Assembly (NCBI GenBank): GCA_015178975.1
Contig: WHVD01000002.1
Location: 1-64,000, forward strand
Length of the DNA: 64,000 bases
Reading direction: 5' to 3'
Source of the DNA: Hysterangium stoloniferum
Lineage: Eukaryota > Basidiomycota > Agaricomycetes > Hysterangiales > Hysterangiaceae
Shown here: positions 11,661 to 23,770 of the stretch, piece by piece
How the letters are laid out: each line of letters begins with the position of its first letter
Position numbering within the stretch: position 1 is the first letter of the stretch
The notes under the pieces: generated by a model
Told to the model about the DNA's origin: nothing
The model's database searches: none
The model's input: the letters and a program-made list of their open reading frames with translations, nothing else
Made by a program: the position numbers and the translations under genes

Positions 11661-12960
11661 GAGCATGGGGTCCATATCAGATTCTGAATGGACAATGCTG
11701 ACGTGCGTGTACACCACACCCAGATATGGGGTATCTTGAGTGTTTTTTCAACGTGTAGTATGTATGCGGTTGTTTCGACTCAAAACTGTGATCCTAATTT
11801 GTGTTGCTTTCTTTGAAGTATTTACCCTCAGTCCCACGGGTCGCCTTCAGTTGTCATGATGAATACATTTCGTTCGTACGACTTTTATTTATTTGAAGGG
11901 TTATCATGGTGACAACACAACGCCACACTACATATCTAACTGAGACGGAAACGGAAACCAGTAATCAGCTCGGGATTAGAAGCGCGAAAGGTGGGGACAA
12001 TAATGGAGAGGGGTAGGATAAACGGTCCAGGCAGAGACTCGCATACATTCATCCCTTTCTCCATAGCACCCAATCGAGATCAACTCAGACGTTCTTGTTA
12101 GTCTTGATATCCTAAGCACCCTCCCCTCGTCGCCCTCAATCCAACCTCTGGACTCAAGCCCCTGGTTTGCCTTGGCAGTTACTTCCTTACCACGTCTGCG
12201 AAGGAGACCGCGCCGAGGTTTTGGTTGTGCACTAGTCTTCGACGACGGCAGCTACCGATTTGGTGTGAAACATGAGGCCCTCACGGCTGGAGATTAGCGT
12301 GCCTGGAAGGATTTGAAAGCGAGAGCGGTGTGTCCGTCCGATGGAGGACAGTGTGATTGGAGCCTTGGGGACAGCATGGTGTGGACGGGACGCATTATTA
12401 CAAGTGTGTCGGGAAGGGAGGATGGCGCCCCGTACATTTCAGGCATGACGCCTGTCCTGCAGCGGCTGCCCTTGCACCGAGCTTGCAACGCGGGTTACTG
12501 TTTGTGCGAATTACTCAATGGAATTAGGAGGATGGGAATGAAAACGAGTGCAAGTAGGGCTGTAGTCGTCTATTGCACTGTAGTGGTAATCCAGGTCCTG
12601 AAAGATAGCACAATCAGTATCATAACGTAACACATCAGAAAAGCAAACGAGAAGAGAAAGGGAAGGGAGCGAAGCTCACATCAATCTCCTCGCCGCATAG
12701 ATCTCATCCCGCCAGAGCCACGTTCCACACATGCCAGTCATTGAAAGATGATGTAGTCTCTACTCTCTTAAACTCTTCAAACCCCAACCATTCTTTCCAG
12801 AAAGCCACCTGCCATCGCCATTCAGAGTAGGTAGTGCTGTCTCGGCACAAAACAAGAGTGGCAAAAGACCCGGAGGAATGGCAAAGATTACTGGGGGAAG
12901 AAAGGGATTACGTCCCTGGACACTAAGCCCGGACAACGAACTTCCTTTTTCGTTTAGCAT
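11660..12960 (-). other. Conserved upstream block X-A (unknown, possibly coding)
   Basis: Homologous to X-B (16100-17250) and X-C (56030-57150) in the same orientation relative to the NLR. On the strand of the NLR it contains an open stretch QGRNPFLPPVIFAIPPG...LPTLNGDG (12960-12760), a likely intron ending CTTTCAG, and a frame that in copies B and C reads as a hydrophobic helix TTTLLALIFIPILLIP; in A the codon before it is a TAG stop. Homology with copy B ends near 12921. No known family recognised; it may be a membrane-protein gene in decay. Confidence 0.35.
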
Positions 12961-12999
12961 CGGAAATTAAGTCGGCAGCAATGACGGACTTTGAGTTTA

Positions 13000-13900
13000 C
13001 ATGACACAAAATATAGTATTATGCACTGCACATCTATGCCGTTGAACTCCAAGCAAACAGCTCACCCCAAAAATCAACCTTCAAAAAATATCTTTCGCAA
13101 TGTAATGCTAATTAATGATACCCCAACCATTGATATTATTACTAGGAGCCTCGAGTTGGAAGTTGTCAATAATTAATACAAGTCGGAACTACAGCTACTT
13201 AGACCCGGATACATGGAAACTAGTGATTTTCCGAAATACTATCTCGTATCTACGTAGTATGCTCTACGAGTAGAACTTGAAGGACGGGGAAACTAATCAG
13301 TCTCATGCATATGAGTTCCCACACGTACATTGAAATCATATATAGTATATCTTCATATACAGAATAACAAGTGGACACCAAGAATGTTGACCATCCTGGC
13401 GGCTCATTGCTGCAACATAAGGGCGGGCATTCAGAAACTATTCACATTTGTCTCCATAGAAAAAAGAAAAGTCTGTATGTAGCAATAAAATTCTTCCGAA
13501 CTAGCGGGGGGCTAAGGTAGGACAGCGCAAAAACAAGGATAGGGCTCACGCTTTCGAGCTTGACTTTCCCAAATCGCAACAGAATACCTCAATCCCTCCA
13601 CTTCATAATCTGCCGATGATGCGTTAGATGGCCACGCCACAAACTCGCGTTTATCCCGTTCGGGTATCTATTTCCTGTATTTCGTTATCTGCTGTCGAAG
13701 TTACTTTCTAGGGTTGGAAGAGATGATAGCCCGCGTTCCGACTTGGCTTCATCGAGCACCGAGCCGTCTGATATCATGGCCATCATTTCATAGTCGACCA
13801 TTTTGTCGATTCAATGTTCGGTTCCTGTCTTGTACACCCCGGTCTTATTAGTGACTTCACCTCCAAGGAATAATATGAGTCACGATACCTAATGAACAAA
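13000..13900. other. Intergenic stretch without recognised genes
   Basis: AT-rich to about 13540, with no supported ORF. From about 13550 it becomes homologous to the stretch starting near 48815, so 13550 marks the left end of the duplicated segment. It probably contains the 3' flank of the DUF6533-like gene. Confidence 0.5.
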
Positions 13901-13904
13901 CGAT

Positions 13905-15697
13905 ATATCAATGAAAACGGATTTCATTTGGGAGGAGAATACGTACAGTTATTGAATACGCCCCAACTAGGGATCTTGTAAAAGTGTTGAGAATAAGCGA
14001 GTGGTATGGAAAAATAGTTCTCTTGGACGTACTGGACTGCCGCGTCGGCGATAAAACGGTTAGGGAACAGAGCACGGTACATAAAATTGACCAGGACAAC
14101 CCCTATGAGACATGAGCAATGCAATATAAACGTGAACATTGTAGCTTTACCGAGTGTCCTTCACTGGTGGATATGAGTGGCGTGTAAGAAATTACGAGAG
14201 AATATGCTTACGAAAAGTAAAACAGAACAGTGTCCCGTAATAGGAATGAAAAGATAGATACCATATTTTGACCGTCCCACTCAGTACGCAAGAGACCACG
14301 TTCTCCCAGGTGTTTCATTACTTTATAGATGGCAAGACCAAAATACATCGCTATGGTACGTGTCAGACGACATCCGCCATATGTCGCATTTTCTTGCATA
14401 TCAGCACAAAATTTGGGATCCTTCACAGAAACACACACTATGGGGTACGAGGTGGATAGGCAATTGCATATATACCAACGTAGTAACGAAAAGGCGGAAA
14501 CGTGTGCATTACAACCATAGGGCATGATGGCAATATTTTGGTTTGAGGAACACGGACCGTTGCAGTGCGAGTGAGGGCTAACAGAGCTGTAACCCCCTAA
14601 GATGATGTGGTCAGTAGTGATATGCTGGGCTGTCTGAAAGCCATACAATATTTTCGGGTGAATTAAACATGATGTGAGAAAGTGTTATTTAAGGATATAA
14701 TGGAACGAGAACGTTGCGAACTTATACATATAGAGAGCGATTGAAATGAAGCCAACTTGAAGAATATCGTAAAACATATGCCGTCAAGAGGAGAGCGCGA
14801 GAGAGAATCAAACCCACAATATTTTACGTCTCGAAACTGGGCATGTAGCAACATTGTGAAGAGGGCGTTACCGGGGATGGAGGAGGCCAGTATGACACCA
14901 CTAAATAAAAATAATCATTAAAATTTTAATAAGTCCCAATTGGACGTGGTCGTCAACTTACAAAACGCCATACCAGGATCAAATATTACATCTGCCGCCA
15001 TCGTCCATCAGCGCACGCAACCACAAAGGGAATTCCAAAAACTAACATCTAGTTCGTATTGGAATTATATCAGCAGCTTTGGGATTTTCTTTAATCGGAC
15101 TTGCCTGTACGGAAGGCTAGCTGCTGGTTTGGGCTAGTAGCGTATAAAAAGCTGAACAAATAACCGCAACATATGTGGATCACTATTAACTAGAAATTGC
15201 AGACTTGATAATAGACGTTTATCAGTTCATCCAAACGCATTAAAAATAAATGACTTACAGGCCAGGCCGTTGAATAATCCCAAGTTTCGACTCAGCATAT
15301 ATAGGACCTTCGTAAGTGACCAGTTACCTCTAAAAACCTCGTCAGTATCAAGTGTTTCAATTGCGGCTACTCGTTGAAATAATGACCTCCATATGTACTG
15401 AATCTGTGGTTCAGCAAGCAAATGATGAAAAGCGACAACTTTTCAAAAAGCTTAGGTTTGTGAGCCTCCCTCGATATCTAAAGTGAGGGAAATATCGCAA
15501 AGTATGACAGCAAACGCCGCGGCTAATGGAGGCTTATGGGAAGTTTGTTTGTTGCTTAAAGTAAGTAGTGGCACAGGCCAGACGTCCGAGTGACCATCAG
15601 ATTGTCGACAACAAGCTGGAGGACAGCGGGAGGCAGCGTGGCAAGATCCCATACTCGAGTTTGGAGCATTTGACATTGCGGCCTGTGCAGCCAGCAA
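13905..15697 (-). CDS. DUF6533-like multi-pass membrane protein, copy B (multi-exon)
   Basis: Agaricomycete membrane-protein family member, function unknown. The N-terminal exon (from 15697, MLAAQAAMSNAPN) leads to AAAFAVILCDISLTLDIE, then across introns to IQYIWR and GNWSLTKVLYMLSRNLGLF, matching the DUF6533 pattern 'YD..LTfddEI.yIWR...SL.KvLyll.RY'. Later exons give LTRTIAMYFGLAIYKVMKHLGERGLLRT and LRDTVLFYFS, and the last (14139-13924) a hydrophobic helix FILHCSCLIGVVLVNFMY; these fit the C-terminal helices of the family. The central exons were not resolved. Odd: the donor after LDIE reads GGAGGC here but GTAGGC in the copy at 50.8 kb, so splicing may be broken. Relative to that copy, 9 nt are missing in frame after LLRT. 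It lies between the inverted NLR arms. The family call rests on pattern memory. Confidence 0.5.
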
Positions 15698-16099
15698 CTG
15701 CTATCGGAATTTACAACGGACTTCCGAGTTCAAGCTGACACAGACTAGAAAATTGAGAGTTAGTGTTACAGTGACAATTATCGGATGGATCGTGGAATAG
15801 ACCGAGAAGGAGTAATTATATCACGGGAGTGCTTTTACTTATTATCGCCAAGGGTAGAGACAGAAGAACAATGTTACATATTGATACGAGCTCCGGCGTG
15901 ATGAAAATTAAATTCAAGTTGGTGAATTATTTTATAGAAATGTGTGCACCAGTTTTTGGTCACAGTCACGAAGTCTATCGTCACGGATTTCGAAACTGTG
16001 CAATCAATGCCTCATCACATAGGAATGAGAAAGAGCAGGGAATTCATAACATAGTAGGTGGTAGTGATTGTCGTGGCCATCGTGTGCATGCGTTTATCG

Positions 16100-17250
16100 C
16101 GTCTTGTCCTATAGTTCGGTTTGCCCACCCTCAACTCTACCCGCAGGCTATCTTACGGTCCATTCACGTCGGCACCACGCAGGGACGTAATCCCTGTCTT
16201 CAATCACTAATCTTTGCCATTCCTCCTAGTCTTTTGAAACCCTTGTTTTGTGCCGGGGAAGCGCTATCTACTCTGAATGGTGATGGCAAGTGGCTTACGG
16301 AAAACAATGCGTTGTGGGGTTTGAAGAGTTTAAGAGAGCGGAGACTATGCATCATCTTTCGATGCCTAGCATATTTTGTGGAACACAGCTCTGGCGGGAT
16401 GAGATGCATGCGAGGAGATTGATCTGGCATAGGAACCATTTCCGTGTGAGCTTCGCTCCTTCCCTTTCTCTTCTCGTTTGCTTTTCTGATGTGTTGCGCT
16501 ATGATACCGATTGTGCTATCTTTCAGGACCTGGATTATAGCTACAGTGCAATGGGCGACTACAACACTACTTGCACTCATTTTTATCCCCATCCTCCTAA
16601 TTCCATCGAGTAATTCGCACAAACAGTAACCCGCGTTGCAAGCTCGGTGCAAGGGCAGCCGCTGCAGGACAGGCGTTATGCCTGAAATGTACATGGCGCC
16701 ATCTTCCCTGACTCACTTTTAATAATACATCCCGTCCACACACCATGCTGTCCCCAAGGCTCTAACCACACTGTCCTCCATCGGACGGACACACCGCTCT
16801 CGCTTTCAAATCCATCCGGGCACGCTAATCCCCAGCTGTGAGGGCCTCATGTTTCACACCACTTCGGTAGCTGCCGTCGTCATCGAAGACTAGTGCACAA
16901 CCAAAATCTCGGCGCGGTCTCCTTCGACGACGTGGTAAGGAAGTAACCGCCAAGGCACACTAGGGACTTGAGTCCAGAGGTTGGATTGAGGGCGATGAGG
17001 GAAGGGTGCTTAGTATATCAAGACTAACAAGAACTTCTGAGGAGATCTCGATTGGGTGTTATGGAGAAAGGGATGGATGTATGCGAGTCTCCGCCTGGAC
17101 CGCTTATCCTACCCCTCTCCATTATTGTCCCCACCTTTCGCGCTTCTAATCCCGAGCTGATTACTGGTTTCCGTTTCCGTCTCGGTTAGATGTCTAGTGG
17201 GGGCGTTGTGTTGTTACCATTATAACCCTTCAAAGAAATAAAAGTTATAT
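16100..17250 (+). other. Conserved upstream block X-B (unknown, possibly coding)
   Basis: Same block as X-A and X-C. Plus-strand frame: QGRNPCLQSLIFAIPPSLL, LSTLNGDGKW, HHLSMPSIFCGTQLWRDEM, then an apparent intron (GTGAGC...CTTTCAG, ~16444-16526) and TWIIATVQWATTTLLALIFI, a likely membrane helix ending in a stop near 16625. No family recognised; frames differ between copies, so it may be a pseudogene. Confidence 0.35.
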
Positions 17251-18155
17251 AAACGAAATATATTCATCATGACAACTGAAGACGATCCATGGGACTGAGG
17301 GTAAATACAAATTAGGATCATAGTTTTGAGTCGAAACAGCGTCGCATACATACTACACATTGAAAGAATACTTAAGATACCCCATAACTCCTCTAGGGTG
17401 TGGTTTACACGCACGTCAGCATTGTCTTCCGTTCAGAAACTCAGATGGACCCCATACTCACCAAGAGTTCTCACAGTGTCTTATTCGACCTTATGGGAGG
17501 TATCATAGATGTCAATATAGCAGCACACGTCTCAATATGCCTCCAGGTCGAGGCTTGTTCATCGCTGAGGAGACTGAGTAGTGGCGGACGTGATGCAGAG
17601 TTGGATTGATGGGGAATGTAGCGTAGGAAATGTTTTTTATTCGTCAAGAAGCTGATGGAGGATTGAAGGATGATGTTGTGGGCTGTGGTTGGAGCATGCA
17701 CACCATGCGAACCCCCGACAGAAGCGCAAATGTGGAACAAGAACGGGAAATGGTGGTATCAGCGGGGATGAAGCCAGATGAGAGGTCGCTGGAACCCAAC
17801 AGCGAGATATAGTAGAGCCACAACATTAGCCACGTACGCCAAAGGAGAATGGAGTGAAGAGGATACCCGGGTGGCAGGAAACGGGTGGTGGACGAACAAG
17901 TATGAAGGGCAATGGTAGATGAGGGTATGGGATGCGAAGCGTAGTGTGTCAATAGCAACCAAGGTCAGATAGATGGAGCACAATCCTGATAACATCTTGC
18001 TGAGCGCTTAGAATATTTCAACATAGCCAAGGAGAGGAATAGCAGACGAGCATCAATTCCTGGAGACAAAAACAAATCATGTAAGAAATGCAAACATCAA
18101 CTGGTTAAATACGATGATCGACATACCTCAGAGTGCTCCTGTGCGTGTTTCCCAG
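17250..18155 (-). pseudogene. ORF Y-B, start codon lost
   Basis: Counterpart of Y-A and Y-C, divergent from NLR-B. The first exon still reads TGKHAQEHSE followed by GTATGT at 18127, but the sequence upstream is cut at 18155 so the ATG is gone. The conserved segment HAPTTAHNIILQSSISFLTN...IRSNKTL (17740-17471) is open but frameshifted relative to the preceding part near 17735. Product unknown. Confidence 0.35.
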
Positions 18156-18156
18156 T

Positions 18157-21100
18157 ACTCGTGGTCGCCCAGACTCTGGACTAGGCATCAAAGTGCTTGT
18201 CGAGGGCATCTCCCCGAATATCGAGTGTGTCCTATGAACACGTTTCCTTCCCTTCTCCCCTAATGACACTCCTAACAGCATTGTCGCCATCCACGGCCTA
18301 GATGGACACCGCGAACAGTCCTGGACTGCCGAAAACGGAATACTCTGGCTGAAAGACCTATTGCCCCAGCGATTGCCTCATGCCAGAATTACTACATACG
18401 GTTATGACACATCCACCAGTAGTGAATTAAACAAGATAGAGGAGACATTGTATGGTCATGCACAGAATTTTATTTCGCGACTCGCTTTGCTTAGGAACAA
18501 AACAACTACTACCGTAAGTTTCTTTTATTGATGGAGAATACTTATTGAGTTATGGCTAGACACGTCCCATCATTTTCCTTGCCCACAGCCTAGGTGGAAT
18601 TATTCTCAAATTTGTACGTGTTTAATTTCGATGCACTTCTTGCTGAGTTCAAACTGGGATGTGTCCCCGTAGGCGTTGATTCATGCCAATCAATGCAACG
18701 ATTCTCACCTCTCTTATCACAAACGAATAATGCTCTCTACAATTGGGATATTGTTCTTCGGGACCCCGCACCAAGGAACAGCCGTTGCACTATCTGCCTC
18801 CCAAATGCTCCGTGTACTTCTCCCAGTTAAAGAGAATACTGCTCATGCATTGTTACGCGACTTGGCAAGCAACTCAAACATGTTGGAGATACAGTTATCT
18901 CTGTACAACGGGATCAGTGCTTCTTTCACTACAAAGTTTCTTTACGAGGTATATCAAACTGTGCTTCATGACGGCACATCTAGCTTCGTAAGTACCTTGA
19001 ACAGCACTATTTGGTTCTTATCAGCTCACACGGGTCAGATTGTGCCAAAGTCCTCTGCTGTTGTTCCGGGTGCACGGAATGCTGAAGCTATTGGGCTGAA
19101 CAAGAATCACATGGATATGGTAAAATTTTCCACGGTTGAAGAGGATGGTTTCGATGTAGTGGTCTCATTGTTGCAATGTATGGGAAATGAGCCTTCCGAA
19201 TCAGAGCCGGACAATGGAAGAAATCTTAGTCGGTCTGAAGGTATAGTAACTGTTCCGCTTGTAAAACTACATATTCTATTTAGTCCATCAGATATCCACG
19301 AGGCTCCATCTTACAGATGGAAGCTCTCGTCCAGTCCGAGGTTCACTGGTCAAGACATATACCTGGAGAGGTTGAGAACATTCTTTTTTCATGAGACTAC
19401 TGCAAGTAGCACAAAACACTTCTTGTTGTATGGCATGGGTGGTATTGGAAAAACACAAATTTCCTTGAAGTTTGCTGAGGAGTGTGCAGATCTTAAGCTG
19501 TGGGTAAACTCATTATTATCTCGGAACACAATGCATTTCTCACAATACTGATAATTATCTAGCTACTGGAGGATATTATGGCTTGATGCTACAACAGCAG
19601 ACACCCTTCTAACAAGTTTTACAAAAATCTCTAAACATGATCCTGTAATGAAATCTCTCAAGATTGAGGAGTCATGCGAAGCTAGCATAGAACGCCTGGC
19701 TGGACTAGGCAGAAAGTGCTTGCTTGTTTTTGATAATGCTGATGGCATGACTACTTTGGTGTCAAAACTTCTCCCTCCAGCACATTCATTGGCTGTGTTA
19801 ATCACAAGTAGAAATCCTGATCTACAGCAGTCTGTGGGTAGCATGCTCAATCTTGAAGTGATGTCTACAGAAGATGCCCTGTCACTGCTCAAGAAATCCT
19901 TATTGAGGGAGGGCAAAACTGATGTGTTGTTAGAGAATGGGGAATTGCAGGCCATTGCAGAAGCACTTGACTTCTTGCCTTTGGCCCTAGATGTTGCTGG
20001 TGCAGCTCTATATACAAAATTGTGTACAGTGGAAGAGTACATGTCAACATATCTCAAGAACCAGAAGATAATTCTACATAGAGATCATCCTTTGTATAAG
20101 GGTGCCTCATTGTATAACCAGACAATTTGTGAAACATTGAATATCTCATATGATTTGATAAAGAAGAAAAGTTTTCAGGAAGATACAGCTAACAATGCAT
20201 TATTTCTTCTCAAAATGCTGGGCTTTTTTCATCATCAAAATATTATGGAGGAAATATTCAAGAGAGCTGCTGAGGCACCAGAATGGTATATCCAAGATTC
20301 CCGGTTAAGAAATACGAAGCAGGATCTTCCAGTTCAGTTCCTGAAATGTGACAAAAGCAATAAGTGGATCCCCACAAGGTTCAGAACAGCAATGCAACTG
20401 CTATGTGATTATTCACTGGTATCACCAATTCCATCTAGACTTTCATGGTCTATTCATCCGGTAGTGCAGGTATGGGTAAGAGACAAAGTAGTGAATGAAA
20501 ACCAGGCAATATGTTTTGGTGCAGTGCGAGCTATAATTGTAAATTCAATCAATGTCAATGAAGATTTGGCAGTGCATTCCCAGCACTTTTATAAAGTGAT
20601 ATTGCCCCATATGATAGCATATTATAGTTATAATGCAGAGTTTGAATTATCCTACTTTGATGATGAGCACTGTGCTCATTTAACAGGGTTCATTAAGAAT
20701 TGTTACTGGGAACATGCTAGAAGATGTTGCCAACAAGTGTTGGCCATGAGAAAATGGATCCTGGGTCCAGAGCATTATCATTCAATGTGGATGATGGGAG
20801 ACATGGCATACATTTGGAGAGAACAGGGAAAGTATCACAAGGCATGGGAATTGGCATGGAAAGTCTTGGAGGCATGCAAGATGATGGATGACCCAAAACA
20901 TGCATATACATGGTGGGCTATGAGAAGCTTGTCAGACATATTGAGGTATATGGGAAAATATACTGAAGCTCAAGAGCTGGAATTGCAGGTCCTGGAGGCA
21001 CACAAGCAATCCCTTGGCCCAGAACATCCAGATACATTAAAAGACATGGCAAGTTTAGCATGCACATTGTGGAATGTTGGAAAATACACTGAAGCTCAAG

Positions 21101-22314
21101 AGCTGCAAGTGCAGGTCCTGGAGGCACACAAGGAATTCCTTGGCCCACAACATCCAGATACATTGAATGCCAAGGCAAATTTGGCATGTACATTGCAGAA
21201 TGTTGGAAAATACACTGAAGCTCAAGAGCTGGAAGTGCAGGTCCTGGAGGCACACAAGGAATTCCTTGGCCCACAACATCCAGATACATTGAATGCCATG
21301 GCAAATTTGGCATGTACATTGCGGAATGTTGGAAAATACACTGAAGCTCAAGAGCTGGAAGTGCAGGTCCTGGAGGCACACAAGGAATTCCTTGGCCCAC
21401 AACATCCAGATACATTGAAAGCCAAGGCAAATTTGGCATGTACATTGCAGAATGTTGGAAAATACACTGAAGCTCAAGAGCTGGAAGTGCAGGTCCTGGA
21501 GGCACACAAGGAATTCCTTGGCCCACAACATCCAGATACATTGAATGCCAAGGCAAATTTGGCATGTACATTGCAGAATGTTGGAAAATACACTGAAGCT
21601 CAAGAGCTGGAAGTGCAGGTCCTGGAGGCACACAAGGAATTCCTTGGCCCACAACATCCAGATACATTGAATGCCATGGCAAATTTGGCATGTACATTGC
21701 AGAATGTTGGAAAATACACTGAAGCTCAAGAGCTGGAAGTGCAGGTCCTGGAGGCACACAAGGAATTCCTTGGCCCACAACATCCAGATACATTGAATGC
21801 CATGGCAAATTTGGCATGTACATTGCAGAATGTTGGAAAATACACTGAAGCTCAAGAGCTGGAAGTGCAGGTCCTGGAGGCACACAAGGAATTCCTTGGC
21901 CCACAACATCCAGATACATTGAAAGCCAAGGCAAATTTGGCATGTACATTGCGGAATGTTGGAAAATATGCTGAAGCTCAAGAGCTGGAAGTGCAGGTCC
22001 TGGAGGCACACAAGGAATTCCTTGGCCCACAACATTCACATACATTGAAAGCCATGGCAAATTTGGGATGCACATTGTGTAATCTTGGAAAATACACTGA
22101 AGCTCAAGAGCTGCAAGTGCAGGTCTTAGAAGCAAGGAAGCAATTCCTTGGCCCAGAACATCCAGATTCATTGAAAGACATGGCAAATTTGGCATACACA
22201 TTGTGTAATCTTGGAAAACACACTGAAGCTGAAGAGCTGCAAGTTGTTATGCTTGAGCGTGAGCCTACAGGGAGACATCCAGGAACAACCCATGGATGCT
22301 CCAAGGACAGGTAA
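18157..22314 (+). CDS. NLR-B: alpha/beta-hydrolase - NB-ARC - TPR receptor lacking its start and promoter
   Basis: Paralogue of NLR-A with the same exon pattern: (exon 1 remnant to 18224), 18279-18513, 18560-18613, 18673-18987, 19039-19240, 19292-19499, 19563-22314. Exons 2-6 have the same lengths as in A and C (235, 54, 315, 202, 208 nt) and all are open. Motifs: IVAIHGLDGH, AHSLGG, FFGTPHQG, P-loop GMGGIGKT, intact Walker B LLVFDNADG, VLITSRNPD, FLPLALDVAGAAL, then 10-11 TPRs and a distinct tail ending GTTHGCSKDR. Odd: about 198 bp present in NLR-C (58043-58240) are missing at 18155/18156, removing the promoter, the ATG and the first eight codons. The next in-frame ATG is inside the hydrolase domain (SQMLRVLL). 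It may be silent, or use a new upstream exon that I cannot see. The intron at 18988-19038 is 51 nt, so its retention would keep frame. Confidence 0.8.
20950..22250 (+). repeat. Tandem TPR array of NLR-B, 126-bp units
   Basis: Ten full 42-codon units and a final diverged one. The central seven (about 21090-21960) are almost identical (KEFLGPQHPDTLNAMANLA), differing at single sites such as N/K and M/K. The outer units are more diverged, as expected for arrays homogenised by unequal exchange in the middle. Confidence 0.92.
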
Positions 22315-22560
22315 TACTTGGCTTCAGATTTCATGCTGTTCCCTCACACAATCACTGGGTCCAACTTCAATCATAGGAGGGTGGATTGGAGCAACCTGGG
22401 CAGACCAATAATACACTCTGAGTCCAAGTCAGGATCTCCAGGGGCTTCAAGAATTCACTGGTTCAAGGTGAGAGAAATGCACTGACATAGAGAGAAGGGT
22501 AGACATTCTGTGGGTACCATGTTGGTGCTAAGTTGAATTTCTGATGAAAATGTAGGTACA
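22315..22560. other. 3' flank of NLR-B, LTR-like remnant
   Basis: No ORF. The start (ACTTGGCTTCAGATTTCATG...CCCTCACAC) weakly resembles the gypsy LTR at 2061-2780, so this may be an old LTR remnant next to the pol fragment that follows. Confidence 0.3.
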
Positions 22561-23069
22561 CCAAATCAGCTCATCTTGTCATAGCATTGGGTTTCTAAGG
22601 TGGCCATGGTGGCAACAAATTCTCCTGTTAAATGTAGACATAGATTTGGACAATCAGGCTTGCTGATGCCTGAGGAGTTTCATGGCTGAATACTATTCCG
22701 AATTTGTGTCATCCATTACAACATCAATGAGAATACTAGCATCTTCAAGGTAATGATGGCAACGTTTGAAGGGTTCAAATATTGCAAGTAATTTCTTCTC
22801 ATCAATGTTGTAGTTGAGTTCACAACCTGTAAGAGTGTGAGATAAACAATGCCCTGGGTGGACTTCTCCATCTGTGTCATAAATGGAGAGTATGGTGGCA
22901 CTGCCATACTCTAATGCATCCATTTCTCTTATGAGTGGAACATCTGGTGTCCAGTGAGAGAGTATAGGGGCAGATCTAAAAGGATCTTTCAAAGATTGAA
23001 ATGACAGATGACACTCATTAGTAAAATTCCAAGGGGCATATTTATGAGTATGGTGAGTAAGAGGAATGG
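22560..23069 (-). pseudogene. Ty3/gypsy pol fragment (RT end and RNase H)
   Basis: Minus-strand reading gives ISSIPLTHHTHKYAPWNF, SFQSLKDPFRSAPILSHWTP and SHTLTGCELNYNIDEKKLLA, then FKRCHHYLEDA. These match the RT-connection/RNase H of basidiomycete gypsy elements. Past a TGA the similarity continues (LLRHQQA, STFNRRI) to about 22560. Catalytic residues are partly lost (METD-type motif reads REMDALEYG). A clear relic. Confidence 0.75.
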
Positions 23070-23733
23070 AGGATATCTGAAAACTATTGAGTATACCAAA
23101 TTCTAATATACTAAAGGTCATTTAAACATCTGGGATGTGATTCAAACATAATTTGGTTTTTAAAACTTTCAAAAAGTTTTAAACTCTCTTGTACATTAAA
23201 AACTAAAGAATCTTTCCAGACACAAGTAGACAATAAAAAAAGTTAGTAGTTTGAAACACTAATACTTTTAAAAAATAGATACCTTTAGATAGTCTATTCC
23301 ATGCATATGTATGTAAATCATTGGTACCTCTAAATACATATGTATTACTTTGGAATGGATCTGTTAATCTGAACAGATTTCTACTTGATTCAACATACTC
23401 AGAATATATAGGTGATTTCACCCAACTAAGAAGGCCATAGGATGAAAAATTTCCAATGACATCTCACATATTTTACTACAGTTTAGCTTTTAAAAAACAA
23501 ATTACTAACAACAGTATTAGCAAGTATTTACATAACTTGGAAAACTATATACAATAGGTTCTATTAATTGACTCTGAATTGTTTAGGATGTAATATGGAG
23601 AATTGTTTCTCATGGTTGGTGGCTAACAATATAATAGTCTCAGAATAGATATTGCTATTTAAAGATGAAGTTTTGTAGCAATATTGCTTTTATTAGTAAA
23701 CATTTGCTATTATAATGATTATAGACAACCTCC
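23070..23733. mobile_element. Non-autonomous element, 664 bp (copy 1)
   Basis: Highly similar to 46038-46681 over its whole length (AGGATATCTGAAAAC...CAACCTCC). AT-rich, no coding capacity. It lies at the broken end of the gypsy pol fragment. The copy in the LTR at 46 kb defines the ends; here the right flank carries no matching target duplication. Confidence 0.65.
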
Positions 23734-23770
23734 TTAATGAGAGTCTTGATTCTCAAATTGAAAAAATGTA

